Below are positions 51,024-59,868 of a stretch of 61,158 nt of DNA, piece after piece. The position numbers and the translations under genes were made by a program. This DNA is from Actinophytocola algeriensis. GTDB lineage: Bacteria; Actinomycetota; Actinomycetes; Mycobacteriales; Pseudonocardiaceae. The number at the start of each line of letters is the position of its first letter. Within the stretch, counting starts at the first letter, position 1. The stretch lies in NCBI RefSeq assembly GCF_014203735.1, contig NZ_JACHJQ010000017.1, positions 1 through 61,158 on the forward strand, in the 5' to 3' direction. The notes below the pieces were generated by a model. The model searched no databases. It was not told the DNA's origin and worked only from the letters and a program-made list of their open reading frames with translations.

Positions 51024-52097
51024 ATGGTTCGCGTCCTGCTCATGGTCATGGCGGGAGTGCTGGCGTGCTCCCCGGCGCCGTCGCGGCAGCCACCGTCCGA
51101 TCCGGTCGGCGACTACCTGGCGCGCACTCTGCCGGACGGGTTCGGCGGCACGGTCCTCGCCGGGCGGGGTGGCGACATCACGTACTGCGAGGGCGTCGGC
51201 CTGGCCGACCGCGACTCGGGTACCGCAGCCACCTGCGACACGGTGTACGACGTCATGTCGATCACCAAACAGTTCACCGCGGCGGCGGTCCTCAAGCTGG
51301 AGACGATGGGGAAGCTGCGGGTGTCCGACCCGATCGGCACACACCTCGGCCCGGTGCCTGCCGACAAGCGGGGGATCACTCTGCACCACCTGCTCACCCA
51401 CACCTCCGGCCTGGTCGAAGGTCTCGGCGACGACTACGACGCGATCTCCCGGGAGGACATGCTGGCCGGGGCACTGGCGTCGCGCCTCGTGTCGACCCCC
51501 GGCGAGGAGTTCCACTACTCCAACGTGGGCTACAGCGTCCTGGCCGCCGTCGTCGAGAAGGCCTCGGGTGTTGGCTACGAGCAGTTCCTGTCGCAGCGCC
51601 TGTTCCTCCCGGCCGGCATGCGTGACACCGGGTACGTCATTCCCCGCTGGTCTCCGGACCAGGTCGCCGTCGAGTACGACGAGACGGGAACGAGCCAGGG
51701 CCGGCCCTACGACCACCCGTGGGCAGCGGACGGCCCACACTGGAACCTCCGCGGCAACGGCGGCATGCTGTCCACCGCCCGCGACATGTTCCGCTGGCAC
51801 CGGGCACTCACCGACGCCACCGTCCTTTCCTCGTCCGCACGGCAGAAGCTCTTCACCCCGCAGGTGCGGATGCCCGGCATGGACGTGTGGTACGCGTACG
51901 GCTGGGCCATCCTCGACACCGCGCACGGCGAGGTCGCCTGGCACAACGGCGGCAACGACTGGTCGCTGGCGAACTACGCGAGAGAACTCCCCGACGGCGC
52001 CATGACGTACTGGGTCAGCAACCAGGCCTACGCCGAGGACTGGAACCTCGAGGACGTCGAACTCGAGCTCACGAAGGAGATCCTGGAACGTGCCTGA
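51024..52097 (+). CDS. serine hydrolase, beta-lactamase/class C-like lipoprotein
   Basis: 357 residues; GGAGGT just before ATG 51024. A short lipoprotein signal with VLAC lipobox anchors it outside the membrane. Active-site motifs: S-x-x-K in VMSITKQFTA (Ser near 79), Y-x-N in FHYSNVGYS, and the H-x-G triad in AWHNGGNDWS. Belongs to the Beta-lactamase (PF00144) family, which includes DD-peptidases, esterases and class C enzymes, so antibiotic hydrolysis must not be assumed. Divergent from the membrane HTH gene. Confidence 0.9.
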   Translation: MVRVLLMVMAGVLACSPAPSRQPPSDPVGDYLARTLPDGFGGTVLAGRGGDITYCEGVGLADRDSGTAATCDTVYDVMSITKQFTAAAVLKLETMGKLRVSDPIGTHLGPVPADKRGITLHHLLTHTSGLVEGLGDDYDAISREDMLAGALASRLVSTPGEEFHYSNVGYSVLAAVVEKASGVGYEQFLSQRLFLPAGMRDTGYVIPRWSPDQVAVEYDETGTSQGRPYDHPWAADGPHWNLRGNGGMLSTARDMFRWHRALTDATVLSSSARQKLFTPQVRMPGMDVWYAYGWAILDTAHGEVAWHNGGNDWSLANYARELPDGAMTYWVSNQAYAEDWNLEDVELELTKEILERA

Positions 52098-52344
52098 AAC
52101 ACCGGAGCGAGCGAACCCGTCGGCGACGGTTTCCGTTTGAATCGGACTGTCCTTTCACGACTGTCGGTGGTGGATATTAATTCCTGTTCATGGAATTCCA
52201 AAATTCCTGATCGGTGCGCAGGGATTCACGACTTCGGCCGGCGATCGCGGAAAAGATCACACCCGCATCGTCGGAGATGACGGTCGGTAGGTGGCTTGCC
52301 AGCATTGGACCCTGATCTTGGGACGCCTAGCTGGAGGTCGCGCC
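52098..52344. promoter_or_regulatory. AT-richer upstream region of the AfsA-like chimera
   Basis: 247 bases, lower in GC than neighbours. AATTCC (52179-52184) and GGAATT (52192-52197) form an inverted repeat with a 7-base spacer, and a further AATTCC follows. No consensus butyrolactone autoregulatory element is seen. Confidence 0.4.
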
Positions 52345-52974
52345 ATGACGGCACTTGCCAACGAACTGGTGGACGACGTGGAGTTGGTCAGTGCTATTTG
52401 GAGCGGGCGATTAGCCGTCCGGGCGGACGATCCCTACCACTTCGATCATCCGCTCGACCACATTCCCGGAATGGCCCTGATCGGGGGACTTCTCGAACTC
52501 GTCCGCCGGAGCGGAGCCGCGGACCTGGACATTCCGAACCGCCGGTTGTCGCTGTCGCTCACTTTTCCCTCGTTCTGCGAGCTGGACGGGCCGGTCGTGT
52601 TGCAGGCCACCCGGATCCCGACGGGGGAGGCCGGAGTGGACACCTCACTGTCCCTGTTGGCCGAACAGGGCGCGGAGGTCGTCTGCGAGGCGGACCTGAC
52701 GCTGCGGGTGAGCACCGAACGCACCACGCCGTCGCTGTGGGCCACGCTGCTGCCGTCGGTGTGGAGCTACATGCTCGCCGCGCGGAGCCGGGGGATCGGC
52801 ACGGTGTGGACCACCCGGCACCTGAGCTACGCGGCCGAGGTCGCGGAGCTGCTCGACATCCCGTCCGGTGTGCACCAGGCCGCGCTGGTGCCGACCGCGT
52901 ACTACCGGGGGTCGACGTTCCGGCCCGCGCCGCGCCCGCCACTCGAGTCGAGCCTGCACGTCGACCGGTGGTGA
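52345..52974 (+). CDS. chimera: AfsA-like hot-dog half fused to a nitroreductase C-terminal half, with a TTA codon
   Basis: 209 residues, strong GGAGG before ATG 52345. Residues 1-125 follow AfsA-type gamma-butyrolactone synthesis proteins (DDPYHFDHPLDHIPGMALIGGLLEL, in parts YHFDHPLDHIPGMAL; LTFPSFCELDGPVVL). From about residue 130 the sequence changes to the C-terminal half of an FMN nitroreductase (SVWSYMLAARSRGIGTVWTT, ELLDIPSGVHQAALVPTAYY, RPAPRPPL, HVDRW). Neither partner is complete. Codon 23 is TTA (52411-52413), the rare Leu codon read by bldA tRNA, typical of AfsA-type regulatory genes. Confidence 0.75.
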   Translation: MTALANELVDDVELVSAIWSGRLAVRADDPYHFDHPLDHIPGMALIGGLLELVRRSGAADLDIPNRRLSLSLTFPSFCELDGPVVLQATRIPTGEAGVDTSLSLLAEQGAEVVCEADLTLRVSTERTTPSLWATLLPSVWSYMLAARSRGIGTVWTTRHLSYAAEVAELLDIPSGVHQAALVPTAYYRGSTFRPAPRPPLESSLHVDRW

Positions 52975-53103
52975 CACCGGTGCCGTGATTCGCCACCCGG
53001 AACACGTCACTGGATCAGCCGTGCCGACCGGCCCGGTGATGAGTTGTCGCGTCCGCACCCGTCATACCTGCGGCGGGACACGACGAGGCGGAAGGATGGC
53101 GTG

Positions 53104-54102
53104 ATGAGTGCGGACATGCGGCTGGAGGAGCTGGGCGTGAGCGGTCTGGGCGAGGTCGACGAGCAGACGTTCTCGGGGCTGGCGGAGCGGCACCGGCGGG
53201 AGCTGCACGTGCACTGCTACCGGATGCTCGGATCGTTCGAGGACGCCGAGGACACCGTGCAGGAGACGTTCCTGCGTGCCTGGCGGCGGCGGGAGACCTT
53301 CGAGGGGCGGTCGACGTTCCGGGCGTGGCTGTACCGGATCGCCACCAACGCCTGCCTGGACCTGCTCGCCAAGTGCCGCCCGGCGCCCGCGACCGGCGGC
53401 GAGGTGGCGTGGCTGCAGCCCTACCCGGACCGGCTGCTCGACGAGCTGCCCGCGGGCGTGGGGGACGAGCCGGAGACCGTCGCCGTCGCGCGGGAGACGA
53501 TCGAGCTGGCGTATCTCGTCGCGGTCCAGCACCTCGCGCCGCGCCCGCGAGCCGTGCTGATCCTGCGGGACGTGCTCGGCTGGCCGGCGAAGGACGTCGC
53601 GGAGCTCCTCGGGGACTCGGTCAACTCCGTGAACAGCGCGCTGCAGCGCGCCCGCGCCGGGATGCGGGAGCACCTGCCCGCGCAGCGGCAGGACTGGACC
53701 GGCGGCGAGGAGGACGCCGGGACGCGCGAGCTGGTGCGCCGCTACACCGACGCCAGCGTGGCCACGGACATCGACGGGCTCGCCGCGTTGCTGCGGGACG
53801 ACGTCCGGTCCTCGATGCCGCCCACGCCGGGCCTGTACGTCGGCCGCGACACGGTCGTGCGCAGCTGGGTCCAGGACGGCTTCGAGGGCATGCAGGACCT
53901 GCGTGCCGTCCGCACCGCCGTGAACCGGCAGCCCGCCGTCGCCTTCTACCTCTGGCGGAAGCAGGAGGGCGCGTACCTGCCGCTGACGATCGACGTCCTG
54001 CGCGTCACCGGCGGGGCGATCACCGAGATCGTCACCTTCCACGCCGACCAGTTCCCGCGGCTCGGGCTGCCGGCGCGCCTGCCCGCGGACGGCGCGGAGT
54101 AG
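53104..54102 (+). CDS. ECF sigma-70 factor with C-terminal SnoaL-like domain
   Basis: 332 residues; ATG 53104 sits seven bases after GAAGGA (GTG 53101 also possible). Region 2 is HVHCYRMLGSFEDAEDTVQETFLRAWRRRETFEGRSTFRAWLYRIATNACLD (in parts: YRMLGSFEDAEDTVQETFL, FRAWLYRIATNACLDLL); region 4 is PRPRAVLILRDVLGWPAKDVAELLG with VNSALQRARAGM. Residues about 215-325 form a SnoaL/NTF2-like domain (RYTDASVATDIDGLAALLRDD), which in such ECF groups replaces an anti-sigma factor and tunes activity. Targets unknown. Confidence 0.9.
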   Translation: MSADMRLEELGVSGLGEVDEQTFSGLAERHRRELHVHCYRMLGSFEDAEDTVQETFLRAWRRRETFEGRSTFRAWLYRIATNACLDLLAKCRPAPATGGEVAWLQPYPDRLLDELPAGVGDEPETVAVARETIELAYLVAVQHLAPRPRAVLILRDVLGWPAKDVAELLGDSVNSVNSALQRARAGMREHLPAQRQDWTGGEEDAGTRELVRRYTDASVATDIDGLAALLRDDVRSSMPPTPGLYVGRDTVVRSWVQDGFEGMQDLRAVRTAVNRQPAVAFYLWRKQEGAYLPLTIDVLRVTGGAITEIVTFHADQFPRLGLPARLPADGAE

Positions 54103-54160
54103 TCCCGGTGCGGACGCACGTGGGACTACTCCGGAACGGCACCTCGCGTTCGAATGCCGC

Positions 54161-54981
54161 ATGACCGACGAGATCGATCATGCTGGCATCCTTGGTGGTG
54201 ACCAAGGTTCACCGGCCGCGTCCGTGGCCGCAGCCTCGACAAGGCGGTAGACATGATTCAGGCCAGGGACATCCAGCTTGCGCCGGGACAGTGCCGCTAT
54301 GTCCGGACCGAGTCGACGTGGCTGAGCCGGACCGGACGCTGCGAGTACCGGCAACACGACACCGACGAGCTCTGGATCCCACGGGATCCCGAGGCTGAGT
54401 GGCTGCTGCGCCGTGATCTCGGGCGAATCGAGTGGTTGACGTGCCAGGACCCGGGTTGGGATGGGCTCCCGAAGGCCAGCCGGCGCGAGTACCGCGCCAA
54501 GTACGGCACCTTCGCCCTGGCCGGCGAGCTGGAGCCAGCGCCAGAGCCGGGGTGGTACAACCTCACGCCGCGGTTCCTGGCCGGCTTGCCACGTGATCCC
54601 CGGACGCTGCTCACGCTGATCGAACAGGAATACGCGAGCGGCACCGCCAACCCGAGCAAGGCGTACTTCCAGCACGCCACGCAGCTCCTGGTCCGCGCCG
54701 CGTTGCCGGCCGATCTGCGAACGACCCTCTACCGAGCGATGACCTACATCCCAGGCGTGGAGATCACTGACGGGACCGCCACCGTCGACGGCGGCAGGAC
54801 GGGCATGGCGATCGGTTTGACCATGGGCAGGAGCAAGGCCCTCCGTGAGGACATCGTCATCGACATCGAGGACGGTTCCGTGATCGGCCGTCGTTGGTTC
54901 ACACCGAACGGTTCGCTCAGTGGCACCGAGGTGATCAGCAGCGGGATCACCGAGAAGCTCGGCGACGTGCCCCTCCGCTGA
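54161..54981 (+). pseudogene. CU044_5270-like protein, frame interrupted near its N terminus
   Basis: ATG 54161 gives MTDEIDHAGILGGDQGSPAA and stops at a TAG at 54248; one base shift near 54233 joins it to SLDKAVDMIQARDIQLAPGQCRYV, after which 243 codons from ATG 54253 read on cleanly (YVRTESTWLS, DELWIPRDPEAEWLLRRD, NPSKAYFQHATQLLVRAALPADLRTTLYRAMTYIPGVE). The order matches actinobacterial CU044_5270-type proteins, which normally have an N-terminal membrane helix, absent here, and often sit next to ECF sigma genes, as here. The part from 54253 could still be made. Confidence 0.65.
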
Positions 54982-55613
54982 TCGTGCGGCCAGCACACGC
55001 CAACCGGCGGCGAGAACGATCACTCGCGCCGAGGTGCCCCGGTGATCGGCTACCTCGGAAACGTTGGTGCAGTGCTGAAAGGGTGATCTCTACGGCGTGG
55101 CGTGGTGCCAACGACGTCGGCGTGACCGTCATCAGCCTCACCCACGAGGAAGCCCGGTCGGGCAGGCTTTATCCGCAAGTTCGCGTGACCAGTACACCGA
55201 CCCGCTACCGTGGTACTGTCGTGGTGTCGATGGCATTTCGCGTGCCGGCGATCGAGTCAGCATCGTCGTCGACCACCCAGGCTGGTCCACTGTGGACCGG
55301 GGACGGGAGCTCCGACAGGTCGTCGGGACCGCGCGCCCGCACCAACACCTCGAAGGCCATTGTGGCCGAGCAGTCGCTGCGCTGTGGATCAAGCCGACGG
55401 CGCCCACTACGAGGGACGCGGGACGTGTCACGGGCCTGATGGCCCCACTCGCCGGATCTGTCCGCCGAACAGCCGGCGCTGTTCGTGGTGCCGGCTGCTC
55501 GGCCGGGTGCCCTTCAACGGAAGGCCGACGACAACCGGGATGCGGGCAGCGCACAGGTCGTGCGCTGAACGCGGGCTGTCGTCACACATACGACGAAGGG
55601 GAGCGCCACAACG
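54982..55613. other. 632-base region with coding-like fragments but no definable gene
   Basis: Several short frames (55085-55440) have GC-rich third positions, with words such as VTVISLTHEEARSGRLYP and RVSIVVDHPGWSTV, but none has both a start with ribosome site and a recognisable family. They may be remnants. The last 30 bases carry the AAGGGGAG ribosome site for the RGCVC gene. Confidence 0.4.
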
Positions 55614-55799
55614 ATGAATGACACATATTCGAACACCACGAGGTCGCCGTCCGCCGCACTACCGGTCGTCGCGTGCTCCGCATGTGGCCACCCGTCGGCC
55701 GAGCACGACCGGATCGCGGCCCGGTTCTGCACTGCCACCACGGTGGGACATCATGACCGGGGCTGCGTCTGCACCGCGGGGTCGAGCACCGCGACGTGA
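55614..55799 (+). CDS. small Cys-rich RGCVC-motif protein, copy 2
   Basis: 61 residues, AAGGGGAG before ATG 55614. The core VACSACGHPSAEHDRIAARF then CTATTVGHHDRGCVC aligns with copy 1 (15912-16109) without a gap: five Cys, the CGH, the HD-x-IAAR and the RGCVC end are all kept, while the N-terminal and C-terminal tails differ freely. This copy has no thioredoxin or peptidase neighbour, so if the protein needs those partners they must act from elsewhere. No signal peptide; function unknown. Confidence 0.78.
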   Translation: MNDTYSNTTRSPSAALPVVACSACGHPSAEHDRIAARFCTATTVGHHDRGCVCTAGSSTAT

Positions 55800-55986
55800 T
55801 CGGATCGCGGTGCTGTCCACGACTGGACTGAGTGAGCGCCAGGCAGGCAGCCGGTGTTGCGCGTGAAAGGCTTGAGCGGCCGGAACCCGGCGCGCTGAGT
55901 GGTCCGCCGATGGTGCCGGACGCTCGTCCGCACTGTCCATCTGGGACGTTGCGCCGGGACGCCCGAGCCGGTCGCTGACTCGACGG

Positions 55987-57156
55987 TCATGGTGACCACG
56001 AGGCCTTGGTGACCGCCGGTCCGTCCGGGAGTTGGTCGTCGTGCAGGACGTCGATGTCCTCTGGTTCCGTGTGTTCCTCGTGCAGCAGTGACCTGATGCT
56101 GGCGTTGAGCACGGCGAGGAGCGGTACGGCGAGGAGCGCGCCCGCGATGCCCGCGGTGATCAGGCCGGCGGCGATGGCGAGGACGACGGCGAGCGGGTGG
56201 AGTCGCACGGCGCGGCCGAGTAGCAGCGGCTGGAGGATGTGGCTCTCGAGCTGGTTGACACCGATGACGACGGCGAGCACCACGAGCGCGGCGAGGACGC
56301 TGTTGGCGACCAGCGCGACGAGGACCGCGACCGTGCCGGCGAGAACGGCGCCGATGATGGGCACGAACGCCGAGAGGAACACCAGCGCGGACAGTGGGAT
56401 CACCAGCGGGACGCCGACGATCGCCAGCCCGATGCCGATTCCCACCGCGTCCACGAGTGCCACCGCGGCGGTGGCGCGCACGTAGCTGACCAGTGCCGCG
56501 AATCCGCGCCTGCCCGCGACGTCGACGCGCTCCCGCACCCGGCCGGGCACGCCGCGGGTCACGAACCGCCAGATGCCGGGGCCGTCGTAGAGGAAGAAGA
56601 TCAGGACGAAGACGGTCAGCAGGAATCCGGTGAGCACCTCGCCGATCGTGGTGGCGGTGGTGATCGCGCCCTGGGTGATGGCGGCCTGGTTGTCCTGGAG
56701 CGCACCGATCGCGTCGTCGATGACCGTCTGGATCTGCTCGGCGCGCAGGTGCAGCGGTCCGTCGGTGAGCCAGTCCCGGATCTGGTCGAGGCTCGTCACC
56801 ACCTGCGCCTGGAGATCGGGGAGACCGTTCACGAAGGTGATGATCACGAAGGTGAGCAGCCCGCCGAGGAGGGCGATGCCGCCGACCATGACGATCACGG
56901 CGGCCGCCCAGCGCGGCACACCCCACGCGACCAGCCGGGCGACCCCGGGCGCCATCAGCGCGGCGAGCAGCAGCGCGATGGCGACCGGTACGAGCAGGTG
57001 TGCGAAGTAGCCCGCGAGCCACACGATCACGTACAGCGCCGCGATCACGACGATGAACCGCCACGCCAGGGCCGCGCTCACCCGCAGCCCGGTGGGCACC
57101 AGTCCCGCCACATCGCGTCCGGTCGGCGGCCCGGATGGTTCGTCGGACCCGTTCAT
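55987..57156 (-). CDS. AI-2E family transporter (PerM-like membrane protein)
   Basis: 389 residues from ATG 57156; GTG 57195 is an in-frame alternative and neither has a strong ribosome site. About eight hydrophobic helices with the family layout: two N-terminal pairs (FIVVIAALYVIVWLAGYF, VPVAIALLLAALMAPGVARL), a soluble helical part (QVVTSLDQIRDWL), then PLSALVFLSAFVPIIGAVLAG and the signature VIGVNQLESHILQPLLLGRAV. Members export autoinducer-2 or act as Na+/H+-type carriers; most are uncharacterised. The C-terminal tail is acidic and His-rich. Confidence 0.9.
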   Translation of the reverse strand: MNGSDEPSGPPTGRDVAGLVPTGLRVSAALAWRFIVVIAALYVIVWLAGYFAHLLVPVAIALLLAALMAPGVARLVAWGVPRWAAAVIVMVGGIALLGGLLTFVIITFVNGLPDLQAQVVTSLDQIRDWLTDGPLHLRAEQIQTVIDDAIGALQDNQAAITQGAITTATTIGEVLTGFLLTVFVLIFFLYDGPGIWRFVTRGVPGRVRERVDVAGRRGFAALVSYVRATAAVALVDAVGIGIGLAIVGVPLVIPLSALVFLSAFVPIIGAVLAGTVAVLVALVANSVLAALVVLAVVIGVNQLESHILQPLLLGRAVRLHPLAVVLAIAAGLITAGIAGALLAVPLLAVLNASIRSLLHEEHTEPEDIDVLHDDQLPDGPAVTKASWSP

Positions 57157-57334
57157 AGGCCGATGTGTGCCGGAGAATGTCCCATCAGTCCTCACCCCTG
57201 CCGTTCATTCGGACCGAACGAGGACTACCCCGGAAGACGATCACGCAATCCTTGTCGGCCGCGGCGTTCGATCCGTTCCAGCGGACAGCGGGCGTGCGAA
57301 CCCGCTGCCCTGGTCCAGGCCGATGGCGCGGTCG

Positions 57335-58447
57335 TCAGCGTCCGGCGTAGGTCGGTGTCGGCTCATCGTCGACCGAGGGCACCAGGACCAGTTCCTCGAG
57401 TTGGCGGACGATGGTCGCGGGTGTGATCGCCTGCGGTTGTGCGAACACGGCGAGAAGGGTGTCTACGGACTGCTCGACGGTGAACCTCGTGCCGGCGTGC
57501 TTCCTGTCGGCGAGCGGGAACGGCCCGCTGACCATGGCGGTGCGGATGCCCCAGGCGAGTGCCTCGGCGTTGTCCGGCTTGACGAGCACGACCCCACCAC
57601 AGTTGGTCTCGGGAAGTCCGCCGTCGTCGGACGCGATCACCCAGCAGCCCGAGTGCTGGGCCTCGATGGAGACGATGCCGAAGGTCTCGTGCCAGTACTG
57701 GCTGTTCGAGGGCATCACCACGATGTCGTGGTCGGCCATCAATGCCGCCATGGTGGCCGGTGTCTTGCATGCGTTGACCACGGAGACGCCGGGGTGCTCG
57801 CCCAGCAACCGCTCGATGATCCTCCCCTGTGGTTTGTCGGCTCCCGCGGTCGTCGCGGTGAAGCTGAGGTCCACGTCCTGCTCGATGATGTCGATGTGCA
57901 GGGTCTCCAGCAGGGTGTAGACGCCCTTTTCTGGACTGAGCCGGCCCGCGAACAGGATCCGCGTCTTCCCGGTCGGCCTGTCCGGCCTGGACTCCTCGGC
58001 GAAACACGGCTCGGCGAACGGGTACACGACGTTGATGGTCGCGACGTCGACGTCCAGGAAGACCGCCCACAGGGCCGCGGCGTACCGGCTGGTGGCGATC
58101 AGCGCGAGGACCCTGGTCCCGTCGACGGCGAACGCCTTCTCGTGCTCCCGGATGGGCGGCGGGTTGTGCAGGATCAGGAACGCCGGGTTTCTGGTCGGCA
58201 CCGGATGCGGCTCGTTGACGAACACGACCGTGCCGTCGAGCTCCCCGATCTCGTCGAGCAACGCCAGGGACAGGAACGGGATCCCGGCGAAGTCGTCCCG
58301 GCCGTCGTCGGCACCGAGGCCCACGGTGACGATCCGGGCGGCGACCCCGCGCCGGTTCAGTTCGCGGACGTGACCGACGGTGTAGTTCTCGGAACCGCCG
58401 GTGCCTGCGGGCAGGGGATTGCCGGGTGACCAGATGAACGATATCAA
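57335..58447 (-). CDS. GT4-family glycosyltransferase
   Basis: 370 residues. N-terminal Rossmann lobe with the acceptor loop GTGGSENYTVGHVRELNRRG; C-terminal donor lobe with ILFAGRLSPEKGVYTLLE and the E-x7-E motif in HETFGIVSIEAQHSGCWVIASDDGGLPE. Retaining GT-B transferase using a nucleotide sugar. The substrate is unknown, and no polysaccharide cluster is adjacent. The loose codon composition matches neighbours, so no sign of recent transfer. Confidence 0.9.
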   Translation of the reverse strand: MISFIWSPGNPLPAGTGGSENYTVGHVRELNRRGVAARIVTVGLGADDGRDDFAGIPFLSLALLDEIGELDGTVVFVNEPHPVPTRNPAFLILHNPPPIREHEKAFAVDGTRVLALIATSRYAAALWAVFLDVDVATINVVYPFAEPCFAEESRPDRPTGKTRILFAGRLSPEKGVYTLLETLHIDIIEQDVDLSFTATTAGADKPQGRIIERLLGEHPGVSVVNACKTPATMAALMADHDIVVMPSNSQYWHETFGIVSIEAQHSGCWVIASDDGGLPETNCGGVVLVKPDNAEALAWGIRTAMVSGPFPLADRKHAGTRFTVEQSVDTLLAVFAQPQAITPATIVRQLEELVLVPSVDDEPTPTYAGR

Positions 58448-58543
58448 GTTGTGCTTCCCACGTTTCGTCGATCGTTCTGGGACAGAGGGACGGCGAGCCG
58501 GAGGAGCGTGCCTACCTCCATAACGGACGGTTGACGTCCTGGT

Positions 58544-59134
58544 TCATGCGGAGCCGTGGTGGTTCCGCCGCGTGCCCGCGTGGGCGGCGAGGCCGTCCAG
58601 GAGTCGGTCGAGACCCCACTGGAACTGGCCGGCGGCCGTCGCCGGGTCGGTGGTCTCGAGGGCGACGGAGCCGAGGATGTACACGTTGAGCAGGTGCGCG
58701 GCGTCGGCGGCGGCGTCCCGGTCGAGGCCGGCGTCGGTCAGGATGGTCAGGAGTGCCGCCCCGATCGCCTGTGCGTTCCGGCCGTCCAGGGAGCTGCCCA
58801 GCAGCAGGTACACGGAGCCGGGATGGGCCAGCAGTTCGTTCCTGAGGTCGCGCGCGAGGGCGTGGACGCGGTCTCGCCATGGCGATGACGAGTCGCCTTC
58901 CTGGTTGTCGTGGACCCGCCCGAGGAGCTGTTCGGCCAGGCCGCGCAGTACCGCGGCCTTGTCCGGGAAGTAGGTGTAGACGGCGTTGGGGGCGATCCCC
59001 ACCCGGGCCGCGATCCCCCGGATCGTCACCCGCTCGGCGCCGAGTTCGGCCAGTAGCGCCAGGGCGGCGTCGAGAATCGCCTGCTCACTCAGGGTGCGCC
59101 GAGGGCCGGGGCGGACGGGGTGGGCTTCGGTCAC
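58544..59134 (-). CDS. TetR-family transcriptional regulator
   Basis: 196 residues; GTG 59134 has GGGAG five bases upstream; longer frames are antisense of the next gene. HTH: AILDAALALLAELGAERVTIRGIAARVGIAPNAVYTYFPDKAAVLRGL (in parts: VTIRGIAARVGIAPNAVYTYF). The ligand domain resembles TetR_C types (LLAHPGSVYLLLGSSLDGRNAQAIGAALLTIL). A perfect palindrome at 59156-59190 immediately upstream is its probable operator, so it represses itself. No efflux gene is adjacent; the only divergent gene is HPF-like. Confidence 0.9.
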   Translation of the reverse strand: MTEAHPVRPGPRRTLSEQAILDAALALLAELGAERVTIRGIAARVGIAPNAVYTYFPDKAAVLRGLAEQLLGRVHDNQEGDSSSPWRDRVHALARDLRNELLAHPGSVYLLLGSSLDGRNAQAIGAALLTILTDAGLDRDAAADAAHLLNVYILGSVALETTDPATAAGQFQWGLDRLLDGLAAHAGTRRNHHGSA

Positions 59135-59155
59135 GGTGCTCCCGGGGATAAAATC

Positions 59156-59190
59156 TCTGGACGATGTACAGTTATTGTACATCGTCCAGA
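59156..59190. promoter_or_regulatory. perfect 35-base TetR operator palindrome
   Basis: TCTGGACGATGTACA (59156-59170) and TGTACATCGTCCAGA (59176-59190) are exact inverse complements with a GTTAT spacer. It lies 21 bases upstream of the TetR start, overlapping any promoter there, and within reach of a divergent promoter. Confidence 0.88.
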
Positions 59191-59359
59191 TTTGCGGCTG
59201 ATCGCCACGAGTCAGGCCAGGACGAGCCGCCTTACGGCATCGACGGCACCGCGTTCGTGCGGTGGGCTCGTGACCACGTCGCCGCCCTGCCGCAACCGGA
59301 ACGGCCGCGGCACGACGGCGACACAGGCAAGACCCAGACGGAAGGCGGCGACGCCGCAC

Positions 59360-59755
59360 ATGAACGAAACCCCGGACGAGCCGAACGTGATCGCCGATCG
59401 ACTGCATCTCGCCACCGGTTTCCTGGCATCCGAACGCGACTGGGTCATCGGGCGCCTTGGCGCGCTGGGGTCGAGGCTGCGGTCGTTCCCCGGCACGGAG
59501 ATCGATCTGGAGATCAGTCTCAAGGACCGCCACGGCACCGGCCAGCGGGTCACGCTGGAGTGCTGGATCAGCCGCACCCCGCGCCTGCACCTGGTGTCCA
59601 CATCGACGGCGAGGGAGTTGGCGGTGGCACTCAACGAGGTCCGCAACGACCTGATCCGCCAGGTCGACGACGCCAAAACCCGCACCGAACCCCGCAACAA
59701 CCACGCTCGGCGGACACCCCACCACGTCGCCGACAACAGCGTCGGTGAGGAGTAG
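59360..59755 (+). CDS. HPF/RaiA-like ribosome-associated protein
   Basis: 131 residues from ATG 59360; the ribosome site (GGAAGG) is rather far. The middle reads IDLEISLKDRHGTGQRVTLECWI then LHLVSTSTARELAVALNEVRNDLIRQVDDAKTR, the beta-alpha-beta-beta-beta-alpha order of HPF/RaiA (sigma-54 modulation) proteins, which bind the decoding centre and silence ribosomes in stress. It lacks the C-terminal dimerisation domain of long HPF. It is divergent from the TetR gene, 170 bases from the palindrome. Confidence 0.7.
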   Translation: MNETPDEPNVIADRLHLATGFLASERDWVIGRLGALGSRLRSFPGTEIDLEISLKDRHGTGQRVTLECWISRTPRLHLVSTSTARELAVALNEVRNDLIRQVDDAKTRTEPRNNHARRTPHHVADNSVGEE

Positions 59756-59868
59756 CGCAGCGTGTCACGCCGGTCGAGCATCTGCCGGAGTTCACGCCGG
59801 TGCTGCTCATCGGCGCTGTCGGCACGGCAAGCGCTCGAACCCGCAGCCGCGCCCGCGGGCCGCGGTGG

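Noticed and set aside
51024-52097. Antibiotic-resistance beta-lactamase
   Set aside because: The PF00144 family is broad and the motifs do not separate beta-lactamases from esterases and DD-peptidases.
59164-59748. 194-residue + strand frame beginning inside the TetR operator
   Set aside because: Its second half is out of frame with the HPF-like gene and the start overlaps the palindrome.
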